Shown: positions 1 through 8,751 of the stretch, piece by piece
Layout: every line of letters begins with the position of its first letter
Position numbering within the stretch: the first letter of the stretch is position 1
Assembly (NCBI RefSeq): GCF_000423765.1
Contig: NZ_KE384089.1
Coordinates: 189,868-253,867, forward strand
Source: Streptococcus porci DSM 23759
Lineage (GTDB): Bacteria; Bacillota; Bacilli; Lactobacillales; Streptococcaceae
Direction of reading: 5' to 3'
Length of the DNA: 64,000 bases
Position numbers and translations under genes: made by a program
The notes under the pieces: generated by a model
The model's input: only the letters and a program-made list of their open reading frames with translations
Told to the model about the DNA's origin: nothing
Databases searched by the model: none

Positions 1-276
1 CGCTCACGGACTTCTTTAACAAGATAATTTCTTTTTAACGTCGATCTGAGGGAGTAGATAAGCCAGAAAACCTATGGTTTTATAGCATATTTTCAAGTCT
101 TAGACTTGAAAATTCCTATGTGTCACCTTAATAGGATGACGCCTCATCACAGTGACGAGCTTTATGTTTGCGCCTCGTGGTCGCTTTGCTGTCGCTATGT
201 CAAATAATCGTTAAAATCAGAGAAACTAGCCTGATAAAGTCACCGCCGGTCGGGAATTTCACCCTGCCCTGAAGAC
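1..276 (-). promoter_or_regulatory. FMN (RFN) riboswitch, 5' half, with enlarged variable stem
   Basis: Read on the minus strand, 276 to 236 holds the RFN core: CTTCAGGGCAGGGTGAAATT, then CCCGACCGGCGGTGACTT. The next conserved RFN block, AAGTCCGTGAGCG, appears only at 13-1. The two pair through GACTT (241-237) and AAGTC (13-9), so the variable stem encloses about 223 nt where a short hairpin is usual. The 3' half of the aptamer and the controlled gene, presumably a riboflavin transporter or rib gene, lie left of the window. FMN binding normally shuts such genes off. Confidence 0.85.
33..216 (-). repeat. Structured insert inside the FMN riboswitch (family element A)
   Basis: The insert is closed by a perfect 8-bp stem (CGTTAAAA at 209-216 with TTTTAACG at 33-40). 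It contains a near-perfect hairpin TTTTCAAGTC/GACTTGAAAA at about 93-115. Read on the minus strand, its distal part (AAACC-AGGTTT-CTGGC, then ACTCCCTCAG) has the same order of blocks as the element at 23139-23258. It may be a mobile or repeated RNA-like element that landed in the riboswitch's tolerant loop. Confidence 0.5.
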
Positions 277-282
277 TCTTTC

Positions 283-311
283 ATGATAACAAAAAAGTTT
301 TGACTTTGCAA
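283..311 (-). promoter_or_regulatory. Promoter for the FMN-riboswitch transcript
   Basis: On the minus strand TTGCAA (311-306) and TATCAT (288-283) are separated by 17 nt, putting transcription start at about 276, right at the 5' edge of the RFN core. Confidence 0.6.
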
Positions 312-349
312 GACTTTTCACGCAAAACTACTAATTAGTAATTGTTTTT

Positions 350-997
350 TTATTTTAGACCTTCCCATTCAGCATAAAATTCATCTAAATAGGCTTGCAT
401 GAAAGCATGGCGGTGCTCAGCCATTTCCTTAGCATAGTTAGTATTCATCAAATTTTTAAGCCTCAGTAATTTTTCATAGAAATGCATGATGGCGGTATCG
501 TCGCCTTTGCGATAGTCCTCTGAAGTCAACTGATCCCGAGGCTGGCGTTCGGGATCATGAATCAAACGTCCCTTGTTTCCTGAAAAAGCCATTGTTCTAG
601 CGATGCCGATAGCACCGATAGCATCTAGGCGATCGGCATCTTGAACAATTTGTCCTTCAAGTGTTGTCATTGGTTTTCCGCCTCCACCTTTAAAGGACAT
701 GGTCGAGATGATTTCCATAATATGATTTTGTCGAAGGGAGTCGATTTCAACTTTTGTTAAAAGCTGCGCAACTCTATCAAGACCTGCTTGGGCAGACTCA
801 TTTAATTTTTCATCAGCTAAGTCATGGACAAGGGCTGCCGCTTGGCAAATGAAGAGGTCAGCTTTTTCTCTTTGAGCGATAGTGGTTGCCAAATGACGGA
901 CGCGAACAATGTGCCACCAGTCATGCCCACTGGCTTCCCTAGCAAGTTCTTTCTCTACATGTAGCTCTAAACGTTTTAAAATATCTGAATCCTTCAT
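350..997 (-). CDS. HD-domain phosphohydrolase
   Basis: A 215-aa protein of the YedJ/HD family, metal-dependent phosphohydrolases of uncertain substrate. The metal-binding set is visible: H25 in GHDWWH, H58-D59 in ALVHDLAD, and a late Asp in [13 protein letters not shown]. The length is normal for the family. Its start codon overlaps the end of trmL by 4 nt on the same strand, so the two genes are translationally coupled in one operon. There is no signal peptide; it should be cytosolic. Confidence 0.88.
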   Translation of the reverse strand: MKDSDILKRLELHVEKELAREASGHDWWHIVRVRHLATTIAQREKADLFICQAAALVHDLADEKLNESAQAGLDRVAQLLTKVEIDSLRQNHIMEIISTMSFKGGGGKPMTTLEGQIVQDADRLDAIGAIGIARTMAFSGNKGRLIHDPERQPRDQLTSEDYRKGDDTAIMHFYEKLLRLKNLMNTNYAKEMAEHRHAFMQAYLDEFYAEWEGLK

Positions 998-1500
998 TTG
1001 AGTTTGTCCTTTTCATAAGTGTGAGTAAGCTCTAGACCAGTGAACTCTTGTTGGCGCAGTGCCTCATAGACAATCATACAAACGGTGTTTGAGACATTAA
1101 GGCTACGGACATGTTGGTCGTTCATGGGAATGCGGATGGCTTTTTCGGGATTTGCTCTCATGAACTTTTCAGGGAGTCCCGTGTCTTCACGACCGAACAT
1201 GAAATAATGGGCAAAGCCATCATTGTAGCTTTCGTCTGAATAAGTTTTGTCTGCAAATTTTGTCACTAAATGTAACTTAGAAGCCACTGGCATTTTTTCT
1301 AAAAACGCCTCGACGGAGTCGTAGTAGTAGATGTCCAACTTGTCCCAGTAATCAAGGCCAGCCCGCTTCATCTTTTTGTCGTCGATGGGAAAGCCCATAG
1401 GACGAATGATGTGAAGTGGGGAGTTGGTGGCCGCACAAGTACGAGCGATATTGCCAGTATTTTGCGGAATCTGTGGCTGAAAGAGGACAATGTGATTCAT
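994..1500 (-). CDS. trmL: tRNA (cytidine(34)-2'-O)-methyltransferase TrmL
   Basis: A 168-aa SPOUT-class methyltransferase that 2'-O-methylates the wobble base of tRNA-Leu species. Motifs seen are [11 protein letters not shown] (11-21), FGREDTGLP (102-110) and the C-terminal knot segment [13 protein letters not shown] that holds S-adenosylmethionine. It is the first gene of a two-gene operon with the HD protein and follows a 200-nt leader that contains its own terminator (1595-1641). Confidence 0.93.
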   Translation of the reverse strand: MNHIVLFQPQIPQNTGNIARTCAATNSPLHIIRPMGFPIDDKKMKRAGLDYWDKLDIYYYDSVEAFLEKMPVASKLHLVTKFADKTYSDESYNDGFAHYFMFGREDTGLPEKFMRANPEKAIRIPMNDQHVRSLNVSNTVCMIVYEALRQQEFTGLELTHTYEKDKLK

Positions 1501-1594
1501 AAGTTTGTTACTAGGGAGTGACTTGGATTGGTAAGGAAGCTCCCTGTTCAGTTTGCCGAATGGACTGAACTCACCTTTCTAATTTTCTAGGTAT

Positions 1595-1732
1595 AAAAAA
1601 TACCAGGTTACCCGGAGTTCATTCTCGGCAGATAACCTGGTTGTGGCGATTCATTAACTTAACTCATAACAGGTTTGAGTTAAACCAACGAATTCTTGTT
1701 TTCTAGTATAACACTTTGAAAGGAGATGTCAA
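1595..1732 (-). ncRNA. trmL leader: promoter plus early terminator (attenuator or small RNA)
   Basis: Minus strand: TTGACA (1732-1727), 16-nt spacer, TATACT (1710-1705). About 55 nt after the expected start begins a strong hairpin (ACCAGGTTA at 1641-1633 with TAACCTGGT at 1610-1602) followed by a run of Ts (1600-1595). Upstream of it GGTTT/AAACC and AACTCA/TGAGTT can form mutually exclusive stems. The transcript would be about 105 nt when terminated, or read through into trmL. I do not recognise a known riboswitch class. Confidence 0.55.
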
Positions 1733-1840
1733 TAGTTTTAGTTTATTTTAAGAAAAAAGTTTTGGGAGTGAGGCTGAGCATTTAGAAAGATTTATTATTA
1801 TGTTAAAATAGTCATATCTTATGAATTTTGGAGGAATGAC

Positions 1841-3643
1841 ATGTCAGAAAATCGTAGTCATTTAGACGAGAAATATACTTGGGATCTTACAAGTGTTTTC
1901 CCTACAGATGAAGCTTGGGAAGAAGAATTAGCAGAGCTGGCGACTGATGTTGAAGTAGCACAAAATCTTGCAGGTCATCTTTTGGACAGTAGCGACAGCC
2001 TTTTCCAAACGACTGAAACTTATATGGGTCTTATGCGCCGTTTGGAGAAGCTCTATGTCTATGCTTCTATGAAAAATGATGAAGATACAACGGTTGCCTA
2101 CTATCAAGAGTTGCAAGCTAAGGCGTCAGCTCTTTATGCTAAACTGAGCGAGACATTTGCCTTTTATGAGCCTGAGTTTATGGCGCTTTCTGAGGAAACT
2201 TATGCTAAATTTATTGCAGAGAAACCCGAATTGGAACTTTATCATCATCATTTTGAGCGACTTTTTAAGACTAGGGAACATGTGCTGTCGCAGGAAGCAG
2301 AAGAACTCTTAGCTGGTGCTCAGGAAATTTTCTCTGGTGCAAGTGAGACCTTCTCTGTTTTGGACAATGCGGACATTGCCTTTCCTTGGGTGACCAATGA
2401 TGAGGGAGAAGTTATTGAATTGACTCACGGTAATTTCATCAGCCTCATGGAATCAAAAAATCGTGAGATTCGTAAAGGTGCTTATGAGGCTATGTACGGT
2501 ACCTATGAGCAATTTCAACACACCTACGCGAAAACCCTCCAAACCAATGTCAAGGTTCACAATTTCAAGGCTAAGGTTCGTAAGTACGATTCAGCTCGTC
2601 AGGCAGCCATGTCTGCCAATTTCATCCCAGAAGCAGTTTACGATACTTTACTTGAAGCGGTTAATAATCATTTGCCACTTTTGCAACGCTACATGAAGCT
2701 CCGTCAAAAGGTTCTGGGACTTGATGACCTCAAGATGTACGATATCTATACCCCCTTGTCAGAAGTTGATATGGCTATTAGCTATGATGAGGCTTTGGAA
2801 AAAGCAGAATCTGTTTTGTCTATTTTAGGTGAGGATTACTCAGCGCGTGTTAGACGTGCCTTCACAGAGCGCTGGATTGACGTTCATGTCAATAAAGGGA
2901 AACGCTCAGGAGCCTACTCAGGTGGGGCTTATGACACCAATGGTTTTATGCTTTTGAACTGGCAGGACACGCTGGACAATCTCTATACCCTTGTTCACGA
3001 AACTGGGCACTCGATGCACTCAGCCTATACTCGTGAAAACCAACCTTACGTGTATGGCGATTACAGTATTTTTCTAGCAGAAATCGCCTCAACGACCAAT
3101 GAAAATATCATGACTGAGGCACTTCTTGCAGAAGTGACGGATGAAAAAGAACGCTTTGCCATTCTCAACCATTATTTAGATGGTTTCAAGGGAACTATTT
3201 TCCGTCAAACTCAGTTTGCTGAATTTGAGCATGCCATCCATATGGCAGATCAAAATGGTGAGGTTTTAACAAGCGAATACCTCAATAACCTCTATGCAGA
3301 ACTCAATGAAAAATACTATGGTCTCTCTCGTGAAGATAATGATGACATTCAATTCGAGTGGGCACGCATTCCGCATTTCTACTATAACTACTACGTTTAT
3401 CAGTACGCTACAGGATTTGCAGCTGCGAACTATCTAGCTGATAAAATTGTTCACGGAACGCAAGAAGACAGGGATAAATACCTTGACTATCTCAAAGCAG
3501 GTAACTCAGACTACGCCCTCAATGTCATCGCTAAAGCTGGTGTTGACATGACTAAAGTGGACTACCTCAATGCAGCCTTCAAAGTCTTTGAAGAACGCTT
3601 GACGGAACTTGAAACATTGGTTGAAAAGGGCGTACATTTGTAA
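1841..3643 (+). CDS. pepF: Oligoendopeptidase F
   Basis: A 600-aa cytosolic zinc metallopeptidase of family M3 that cleaves medium-size oligopeptides in peptide nutrition and turnover. The HEXXH signature is [10 protein letters not shown] with H385 and H389; the downstream Glu follows in AEIASTTNE. Full family length with no breaks. A good ribosome site (GGAGGAATGAC) precedes ATG 1841. It stands alone, followed by a small repeat and a terminator. Confidence 0.95.
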   Translation: MSENRSHLDEKYTWDLTSVFPTDEAWEEELAELATDVEVAQNLAGHLLDSSDSLFQTTETYMGLMRRLEKLYVYASMKNDEDTTVAYYQELQAKASALYAKLSETFAFYEPEFMALSEETYAKFIAEKPELELYHHHFERLFKTREHVLSQEAEELLAGAQEIFSGASETFSVLDNADIAFPWVTNDEGEVIELTHGNFISLMESKNREIRKGAYEAMYGTYEQFQHTYAKTLQTNVKVHNFKAKVRKYDSARQAAMSANFIPEAVYDTLLEAVNNHLPLLQRYMKLRQKVLGLDDLKMYDIYTPLSEVDMAISYDEALEKAESVLSILGEDYSARVRRAFTERWIDVHVNKGKRSGAYSGGAYDTNGFMLLNWQDTLDNLYTLVHETGHSMHSAYTRENQPYVYGDYSIFLAEIASTTNENIMTEALLAEVTDEKERFAILNHYLDGFKGTIFRQTQFAEFEHAIHMADQNGEVLTSEYLNNLYAELNEKYYGLSREDNDDIQFEWARIPHFYYNYYVYQYATGFAAANYLADKIVHGTQEDRDKYLDYLKAGNSDYALNVIAKAGVDMTKVDYLNAAFKVFEERLTELETLVEKGVHL

Positions 3644-3645
3644 AT

Positions 3646-3748
3646 TATAGTCGAATGAATTAGCTTTCAGACAGGGCACTGAGGCACAGGAGTATAGAGT
3701 ACGTCAGCCGAAAGGGATGATGTATCAAAGTTAATTCAAATGACGATA
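3646..3748. repeat. MITE-like inverted-repeat element, copy 1
   Basis: About 103 bp bounded by terminal inverted repeats, TATAGTCGAATGAATTAG on the left and TAATTCAAATGACGATA on the right. The interior (GAGTATAGAGTACGTCAGCC) is shared with the copy at 11185-11290. Both lie just behind a stop codon, and TA at the ends suggests TA-target insertion as in RUP-type pneumococcal elements. No coding capacity. Confidence 0.7.
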
Positions 3749-3775
3749 AAAAGATTGGTTGATGCCAATCTTTTT
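3748..3775 (+). terminator. Rho-independent terminator after pepF
   Basis: Stem AAAAGATTGG/CCAATCTTTTT with a 6-nt loop and a T-rich tail. It could act on both strands. Confidence 0.75.
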
Positions 3776-3779
3776 AATT

Positions 3780-4535
3780 ATGTGACTTTAAGTCCGTCTC
3801 GCACCTTACGGAGAGAGACAAATAAACCACCCGCTATGCGGGTGCGCAAACGAAGGTTATACCAAAAAAACTCCCAACGCGCTACAATAGAGGTGTTCAA
3901 GCCCACTGTAAAGCGAAAGGAGAAAAGTATGGCACAAAAGGCACATAGTTTATCACACACAAAGTGGATGTGTAAATACCACATTGTGTTCACCCCTAAG
4001 TATAGACGAAAAATCATCTATAATCAATATCGAAGCAGTCTAGGCGAGATATTCCACCGTTTATGTCGCTACAAAGGTGTAGAAATCATTGAAGGACATC
4101 TCATGCCGGACCATGTTCATATGTTAGTTAGTATCCCACCACGAATTAGTGTTTCAAGTTTCATGGGCTACTTAAAAGGTAAGAGTGCCCTGATGATGTT
4201 TGACAAACACGCCAATCTCAAATATAAGTTTGGGAATCGCCATTTTTGGGCAGAGGGTTATTACGTGAGTACAGTCGGACTTAATGAAGCCACAATAAAG
4301 AAATATATTCAAGAACAGGAAAAGCATGATATCACACTTGATAAACTGAGTGTGAAAGAATACGAAGATCCCTTTAGGGATGATGGCAAGTAATACCAAC
4401 GCCTCTTTAAGAGGCAAGTGACGAGTCAAAAGCAGTGAGGCTTGAACAACGTGAAAGCCAGCGTCTTTAGGCGCTGGCTGGTGATGTGGGCTTATAGCCC
4501 GTGTTCAAACCACCCGTTTGACGGGTGGTTATGAT
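3780..4535 (+). mobile_element. IS200/IS605-family insertion sequence (tnpA only)
   Basis: One Y1 transposase gene flanked by subterminal hairpins, as expected for single-strand transposition. The left hairpin is CACCCGC-TAT-GCGGGTG (3828-3844). The right one is AACCACCCGT-TTG-ACGGGTGGTT (4508-4530), with a further stem CCAGCG/CGCTGG at about 4458-4476. There are no terminal inverted repeats or target duplication, as usual in the family, so the outer limits are approximate. No tnpB is present. Confidence 0.8.
3929..4393 (+). CDS. tnpA: IS200-type Y1 (HUH) transposase TnpA
   Basis: A 154-aa single-strand DNA transposase. The HUH motif is MPDHVHMLV (H60 and H62) and the catalytic Tyr lies in AEGYYVSTVG near residue 110. 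ATG 3929 is preceded by AAAGGAG and gives normal family length. A longer frame from 3740 has no ribosome site and would run through the left-end hairpin. The frame looks intact, so the element may be active. Confidence 0.93.
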   Translation: MAQKAHSLSHTKWMCKYHIVFTPKYRRKIIYNQYRSSLGEIFHRLCRYKGVEIIEGHLMPDHVHMLVSIPPRISVSSFMGYLKGKSALMMFDKHANLKYKFGNRHFWAEGYYVSTVGLNEATIKKYIQEQEKHDITLDKLSVKEYEDPFRDDGK

Positions 4536-5721
4536 TTATCTTCGTTACTTGGTGAAAAATCAGAAACCATTTTTCATGGCGACGCCAGAGGCTGGTGTGT
4601 TGATGACCGTCTAGTTGGTAACTAATCAGTTTAGTTTTTTGACTGACGGAGGTCATTTTAAAATATTGGAAATTGGTCAAATAGTGCTTATCTCTTCGAA
4701 TGACCTCTTTTTTACTGAGATAAGTACCATCACTGTCAATGAGTTGAAATTCCTCAGCTAAATAGTGTTCATAGTCTGGTATTTTTGAGAGAATAATCTT
4801 CTCATTTTTGTAGAGTTTATGGTAAACATTTTCAAAAATCTCATCTTCTGGAAGAGGAGCAGGCTCGACGTGTATGTCAATGTCATAAACCTCAAAGCGG
4901 TCACGCAGAAGATTTTCTACCTGCTCTGTAATCTCATGGCTTTCATAGACAGAGAGGTCTGGATTCATTTCCAAAATGATATCCAGATAAATATTACTTC
5001 CATAGGTACGTCCACGCTGGGATTTAACAGCATAAATTTTAGGAATTTGCAGAATAGCTTCCTCGTAAGCTTTAAGTTGTTTGTCGTCAAAGCCATCGGA
5101 GAGACTAAAGGTTGCTTCCATAAAAATATCGTAGGCTGTTTTAAGGATAAAGTAGGTAATCAGCAGGGCGAAAAGATTATCTAACCAAAGTAGATTAAAA
5201 GAGGAAGCTACAATGGCTAGGGATGTTCCAACTGAGGTGACGGCATCAGAGAGGTTATCCTTGGCTGAAGCTGCTAAGGCAGAAGATTGAACTTGTTTGG
5301 ACAGTTGCCGATTGTAGAGATAGACACCGTACATGACAAGACCAGATAGGACTCCCACAACAGCACCTTCTAGGTCAATAGCAGAGCTTTTTCCCAAAAT
5401 CATCTTTTGAATCGTCTGAATCAATACCTGAATACCCACGGTAAACATGAGGAAGGAAGTGATTAGACTAGATAGATCTTCAATCTTCCAATGACCGAAC
5501 TTGTGATCCTCGTCAGCAGGACGACTTGCTAGATGAAGACCGATTAAAAGGGTAACATTTCCCAAAATATCAGATAGGTTATTAAAACCATCAGCAATGA
5601 GGGAACTGGAATCGAGCCAGTAACCAGTGATTAATTTTGCAGCGGTCAGAATCAGATAGGCTATGATAGAAATGATGGGTCCACGCTTAGCTAGCTGGAG
5701 TTTTGCGGTTGCAGGTGTCAT
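4492..5721 (-). CDS. Cation-diffusion-facilitator efflux protein, 3' end rewritten by IS200
   Basis: A 409-aa CDF-family membrane transporter with about six N-terminal membrane segments and a cytosolic C-terminal domain. Streptococcal members of this length include the manganese exporter MntE, which would suit a locus with mts genes, but the metal is not proven. The metal-site motif DGFNNLSD is at about 44-51 and a second Asp-rich site is in ASAKDNLSDA. The last residues (NHPSNGWFEHGL) are read from the right-end hairpin of the IS element, so the native C-terminus is lost or changed. Confidence 0.85.
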   Translation of the reverse strand: MTPATAKLQLAKRGPIISIIAYLILTAAKLITGYWLDSSSLIADGFNNLSDILGNVTLLIGLHLASRPADEDHKFGHWKIEDLSSLITSFLMFTVGIQVLIQTIQKMILGKSSAIDLEGAVVGVLSGLVMYGVYLYNRQLSKQVQSSALAASAKDNLSDAVTSVGTSLAIVASSFNLLWLDNLFALLITYFILKTAYDIFMEATFSLSDGFDDKQLKAYEEAILQIPKIYAVKSQRGRTYGSNIYLDIILEMNPDLSVYESHEITEQVENLLRDRFEVYDIDIHVEPAPLPEDEIFENVYHKLYKNEKIILSKIPDYEHYLAEEFQLIDSDGTYLSKKEVIRRDKHYLTNFQYFKMTSVSQKTKLISYQLDGHQHTSLWRRHEKWFLIFHQVTKINHNHPSNGWFEHGL

Positions 5722-5803
5722 AAGGCCTCCTTTTCATATCTCAATATTATAGCATATAGCGCAACGGGTGTAAAAAATCTCTCAGAAAACTGAGAGAAAG
5801 ACT

Positions 5804-7159
5804 TTATTTGATTTTATCAAAATAGGCTCTGCTTTCTTTGATGACGACAGGGGATAGGGCCAGGAGTGCAATGAGGTTTGGAATAGCCATGAGCCCGTTC
5901 ACAATGTCAGCGATTGTCCAGACGATATGGAGGCTGAGGAAGCCACCCAAAGCAACCATAAGGGTAAAGATAATGCGGTAAATACGGATGTGATTGGTCC
6001 CAAAAAGAAACTCAAAACAACGTTCGCCATAGTAAGACCAGCCAAGAATCGTGGTGAAAGCGAAGAGGACGAGAGAAATAGTCAAAGCAAATGCTCCCGC
6101 AGAGCCAAAGATTCCACTGAAAGCAGCCTGCGTGACATCAGCTCCCTTAAGTGTATCGCTGGTCCAGACACCAGTGATAAGGATAGTTAGACCTGTCAAG
6201 GTACAGATGATGATAGTGTCAATAAAGGTTCCTGTCATGGAAATCAAGCCTTGCTCGACGGGTTCATTGGTTTTGGCTGCTGCCGCTGCAATAGGAGCAG
6301 AACCGAGACCAGATTCATTTGAGAAGACGCCACGGGCAATACCCATCTGAATCGCTTTTTGAACACTTGCACCTAGAAAACCACCGACTGCTGCGGATTT
6401 TGTAAAAGCAGATTGGAAAACTAAGTTCAGAGTTGGGATGATTTGGTTGATATTGAGCAGGAGAACAACTCCGGCAGCTAAGATATAGAGTCCTGCCATA
6501 AAAGGAACGATTTTTTCAGCGACCTTTGAAATGGACTGAATACCTCCAAAAATGATGTAGGCAACGATGATAGCAATAACAATACTGACAATTTGTGGTG
6601 CAAAGCCGAAACTTGATTTTAAGGAGCCGGTGATTGAATTAACCTGAGAAAAAGTACCGATTCCCAACCAAGCTACTAAAACACCAGCGACTGCGAAGAA
6701 GATAGCTAGCGGACGCCATTTTTCTCCCATACCGTGAAGAATGTAGTACATAGGACCACCGGAAATCTCTCCGTTAGCATCTTTTGTGCGGTACTTAATA
6801 GCTAGCAAGCCCTCAGCATATTTTGTTGCCATTCCAAAGAAAGCGGCTACCCACATCCAAAAGAGAGCCCCAGGACCACCGGATTGAATAGCAGTGGCAA
6901 CACCGACAATATTTCCTGTGCCGACCGTAGCTGCTAGGGCGGTTGCAAGAGCAGCGAAACTTGAAATGTCGCCATGATGTTCTTCATCATGGACAAAAAT
7001 GAGGCGGAAAGCCTTTGGCAATTTGGTGATTTGCAGTAGGCCAAGTCTGAGCGTCAGATAGACTCCGGTTCCCACTAAAAGAATGAGAAGTGGTGGTCCC
7101 CAGACCAAATCATTAATGGTTGAGAGAATGTTCTCGAGTTTTGCAAAAAAAGTAGGCAT
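5804..7159 (-). CDS. Sodium:alanine/glycine symporter (AGCS family)
   Basis: A 451-aa polytopic transporter with about ten membrane helices and the family signature GTGNIVGVATAI. The start is set at ATG 7159, which has AAGGAG 7 nt upstream and begins MPTFFAKL. A longer frame to 7330 would translate the riboswitch expression platform and is not credible. It is controlled by the tandem glycine riboswitch and terminator upstream, so glycine or alanine is the likely substrate. Confidence 0.93.
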   Translation of the reverse strand: MPTFFAKLENILSTINDLVWGPPLLILLVGTGVYLTLRLGLLQITKLPKAFRLIFVHDEEHHGDISSFAALATALAATVGTGNIVGVATAIQSGGPGALFWMWVAAFFGMATKYAEGLLAIKYRTKDANGEISGGPMYYILHGMGEKWRPLAIFFAVAGVLVAWLGIGTFSQVNSITGSLKSSFGFAPQIVSIVIAIIVAYIIFGGIQSISKVAEKIVPFMAGLYILAAGVVLLLNINQIIPTLNLVFQSAFTKSAAVGGFLGASVQKAIQMGIARGVFSNESGLGSAPIAAAAAKTNEPVEQGLISMTGTFIDTIIICTLTGLTILITGVWTSDTLKGADVTQAAFSGIFGSAGAFALTISLVLFAFTTILGWSYYGERCFEFLFGTNHIRIYRIIFTLMVALGGFLSLHIVWTIADIVNGLMAIPNLIALLALSPVVIKESRAYFDKIK

Positions 7160-7274
7160 GTGCGACTCCTTATTGTTAAGATAACAGAATGCTTGAGCGT
7201 GACAGGAGATAGTGTTCACGTCCATCATGTCTGAGTTTAAGACACCACTAGCTTTGTTTATCAGAGGTGGTACA

Positions 7275-7304
7275 CAAAAAGGACTGAGAAAAATCACAGT
7301 CCTG
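7275..7304 (-). terminator. Expression-platform terminator of the glycine riboswitch
   Basis: Minus strand AGGACTG-loop-TCAGTCCT followed by TTTTTGT, located between the aptamers and the symporter start. It is the likely glycine-responsive switch. Confidence 0.75.
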
Positions 7305-7414
7305 GAGGTAAGAGCTGGAAAACATTGCAAGCTGCTAGCCTTTTATTGAAAAGAGGATAGGTAAAAACACCTACACCATCACATCATGACTACTTAGCAA
7401 GCCTTACGTTATTT

Positions 7415-7585
7415 TCTTTCTGTCCTTTTACCTGAGAGATTGAGCGAAATTCGCCTTGCCCCTTCGGTGTTCTGTCTTGCAGAATCTCTCCAGAAGTCCG
7501 TCAGTCATCCTGTCCCTGCCCTAAGGCACCTGAGAGTATAACTCCTTCGGTAGAAAAATCTTCTCCAGAATGACGTCAATCGGTT
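7415..7585 (-). promoter_or_regulatory. Tandem glycine riboswitch
   Basis: Two aptamers in series on the minus strand. The first runs TCTGGAGAAGA to CTCTCAGGTGCC with GGGCAGGGACAGG. The second runs CTTCTGGAGAGATT to AATCTCTCAGGTAAAAGGACAG, with ACCGAAGGGGCAAGGCGAA in the middle. These are the conserved gcvT-type blocks. Streptococcal relatives place this switch in front of the same symporter family. Confidence 0.92.
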
Positions 7586-7928
7586 AGTGTCTTATTTAAT
7601 TTTGCTTTATTTTACGGGAAAAAGCAGAGCTTGTCAAGCTATTTTGAGTGAAAATCATAGAAAAATCCTTGAAATATGTTTTTATCGTTAAAAACGTTCG
7701 GAAAATCCGATAGAAAATTTCGTATCAGAACTATGAAAAGGTTTTTAATGTTTGGTAAACTTAAAGAAAATCAACAAGGAGTGTTCCCCAAGCCGAATCT
7801 TCACCCACCCAACCATGGCAGAAAATTTGAATGATGTGTTTAATGTTTAAGGAAAAACTACCATTTGGGGGATCTTTCTTGCTGTGAATATGCTATAATA
7901 AAGCGGTAAAACGAGGTGAGGAGCAGAG
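7586..7928. other. Intergenic region between the riboswitch and the methyltransferase gene
   Basis: No gene seen. It should carry the minus-strand promoter for the riboswitch transcript and, for the rightward gene, an extended -10 (TGCTATAAT at about 7891-7899). Confidence 0.5.
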
Positions 7929-8669
7929 ATGGCGAAACAAAATATTTATGATAATCCGACCTTTTTTAAAGGCTACCAGAGAATTAGGGAAAATGCGGTT
8001 AACGCCAACAATCTCTTTGAAATTCCGGCTCTTTTCTCTCTCCTTCCTGATTTGAAGGGGAAAAGAGTGCTGGATTTAGGATGTGGTTTCGGTGAGCATT
8101 GCCAGCGTTTTGTGGATTTAGGAGCTGAGGCGGTTGTGGGTTTGGACATTTCGGAGAAAATGCTTACACTAGCCAAACGTGAACACAGCAACCCTAAAAT
8201 CACTTATGTCAATCTGCCCATGGAAGATTTGGACAAGATTGAGGGGAATTTCGATCTCGTTGTCAGCTCGTTAGCCTTTCATTATGTAGATGATTTCTCA
8301 GAAGTTTTGACGAAAATTCATGAGAAATTAACCGAAAATGGATTGCTTGTTTTCTCCCAAGAGCACCCAATCAATACTTGTCATTCTGGCGGCGACCGAT
8401 GGACAAGAGATGAGGATGGAAATCGCTTATATGCCAATCTTGCTCATTATGGCTTATCGGGTGAAAGGGAGTCGGTATGGTTTGTGGATAATGTCAAAAA
8501 ATATCACAGAACTTTTTCTGAGGTAATCAATGACATGATAGCAACAGGCTTTTCCATTGAGAAGATGCTTGAGCCTTTTCCCAGCGAAGATTTATTGAAA
8601 GTATATCCCGAATATGCTGATTTACAACATAAACCTGACTTTTTACTACTGAAAGCTCGTAAAGTCTAA
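7929..8669 (+). CDS. Class I SAM-dependent methyltransferase
   Basis: A 246-aa cytosolic methyltransferase of the UbiE/biotin-synthesis type. Motif I is RVLDLGCGFGEHC (46-58), motif II contains VVGLDISEKML and the post-motif region is FDLVVSSLAFHY. Substrate unknown. The ribosome site GAGGTGAGGAG precedes ATG 7929. Single gene between the divergent symporter and pcrA. Confidence 0.85.
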   Translation: MAKQNIYDNPTFFKGYQRIRENAVNANNLFEIPALFSLLPDLKGKRVLDLGCGFGEHCQRFVDLGAEAVVGLDISEKMLTLAKREHSNPKITYVNLPMEDLDKIEGNFDLVVSSLAFHYVDDFSEVLTKIHEKLTENGLLVFSQEHPINTCHSGGDRWTRDEDGNRLYANLAHYGLSGERESVWFVDNVKKYHRTFSEVINDMIATGFSIEKMLEPFPSEDLLKVYPEYADLQHKPDFLLLKARKV

Positions 8670-8751
8670 GGATATTTACGACACAAAGCTCTGCTATTTT
8701 CCTGAAAAAATGGTAAAATAGTAGGGCTTATTTTTGTGAACGGAGAAGAAA

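Noticed and set aside
1592..1720. T-box leader for trmL
   Set aside because: GAACTCCGGGTAACC only loosely resembles the T-box sequence (GGGTGGNACCGCG); no specifier stem is visible.
7160..7330. N-terminal extension of the AGCS symporter to ATG 7330
   Set aside because: It would translate the riboswitch terminator; ATG 7159 has a clear ribosome site and begins at the family start.
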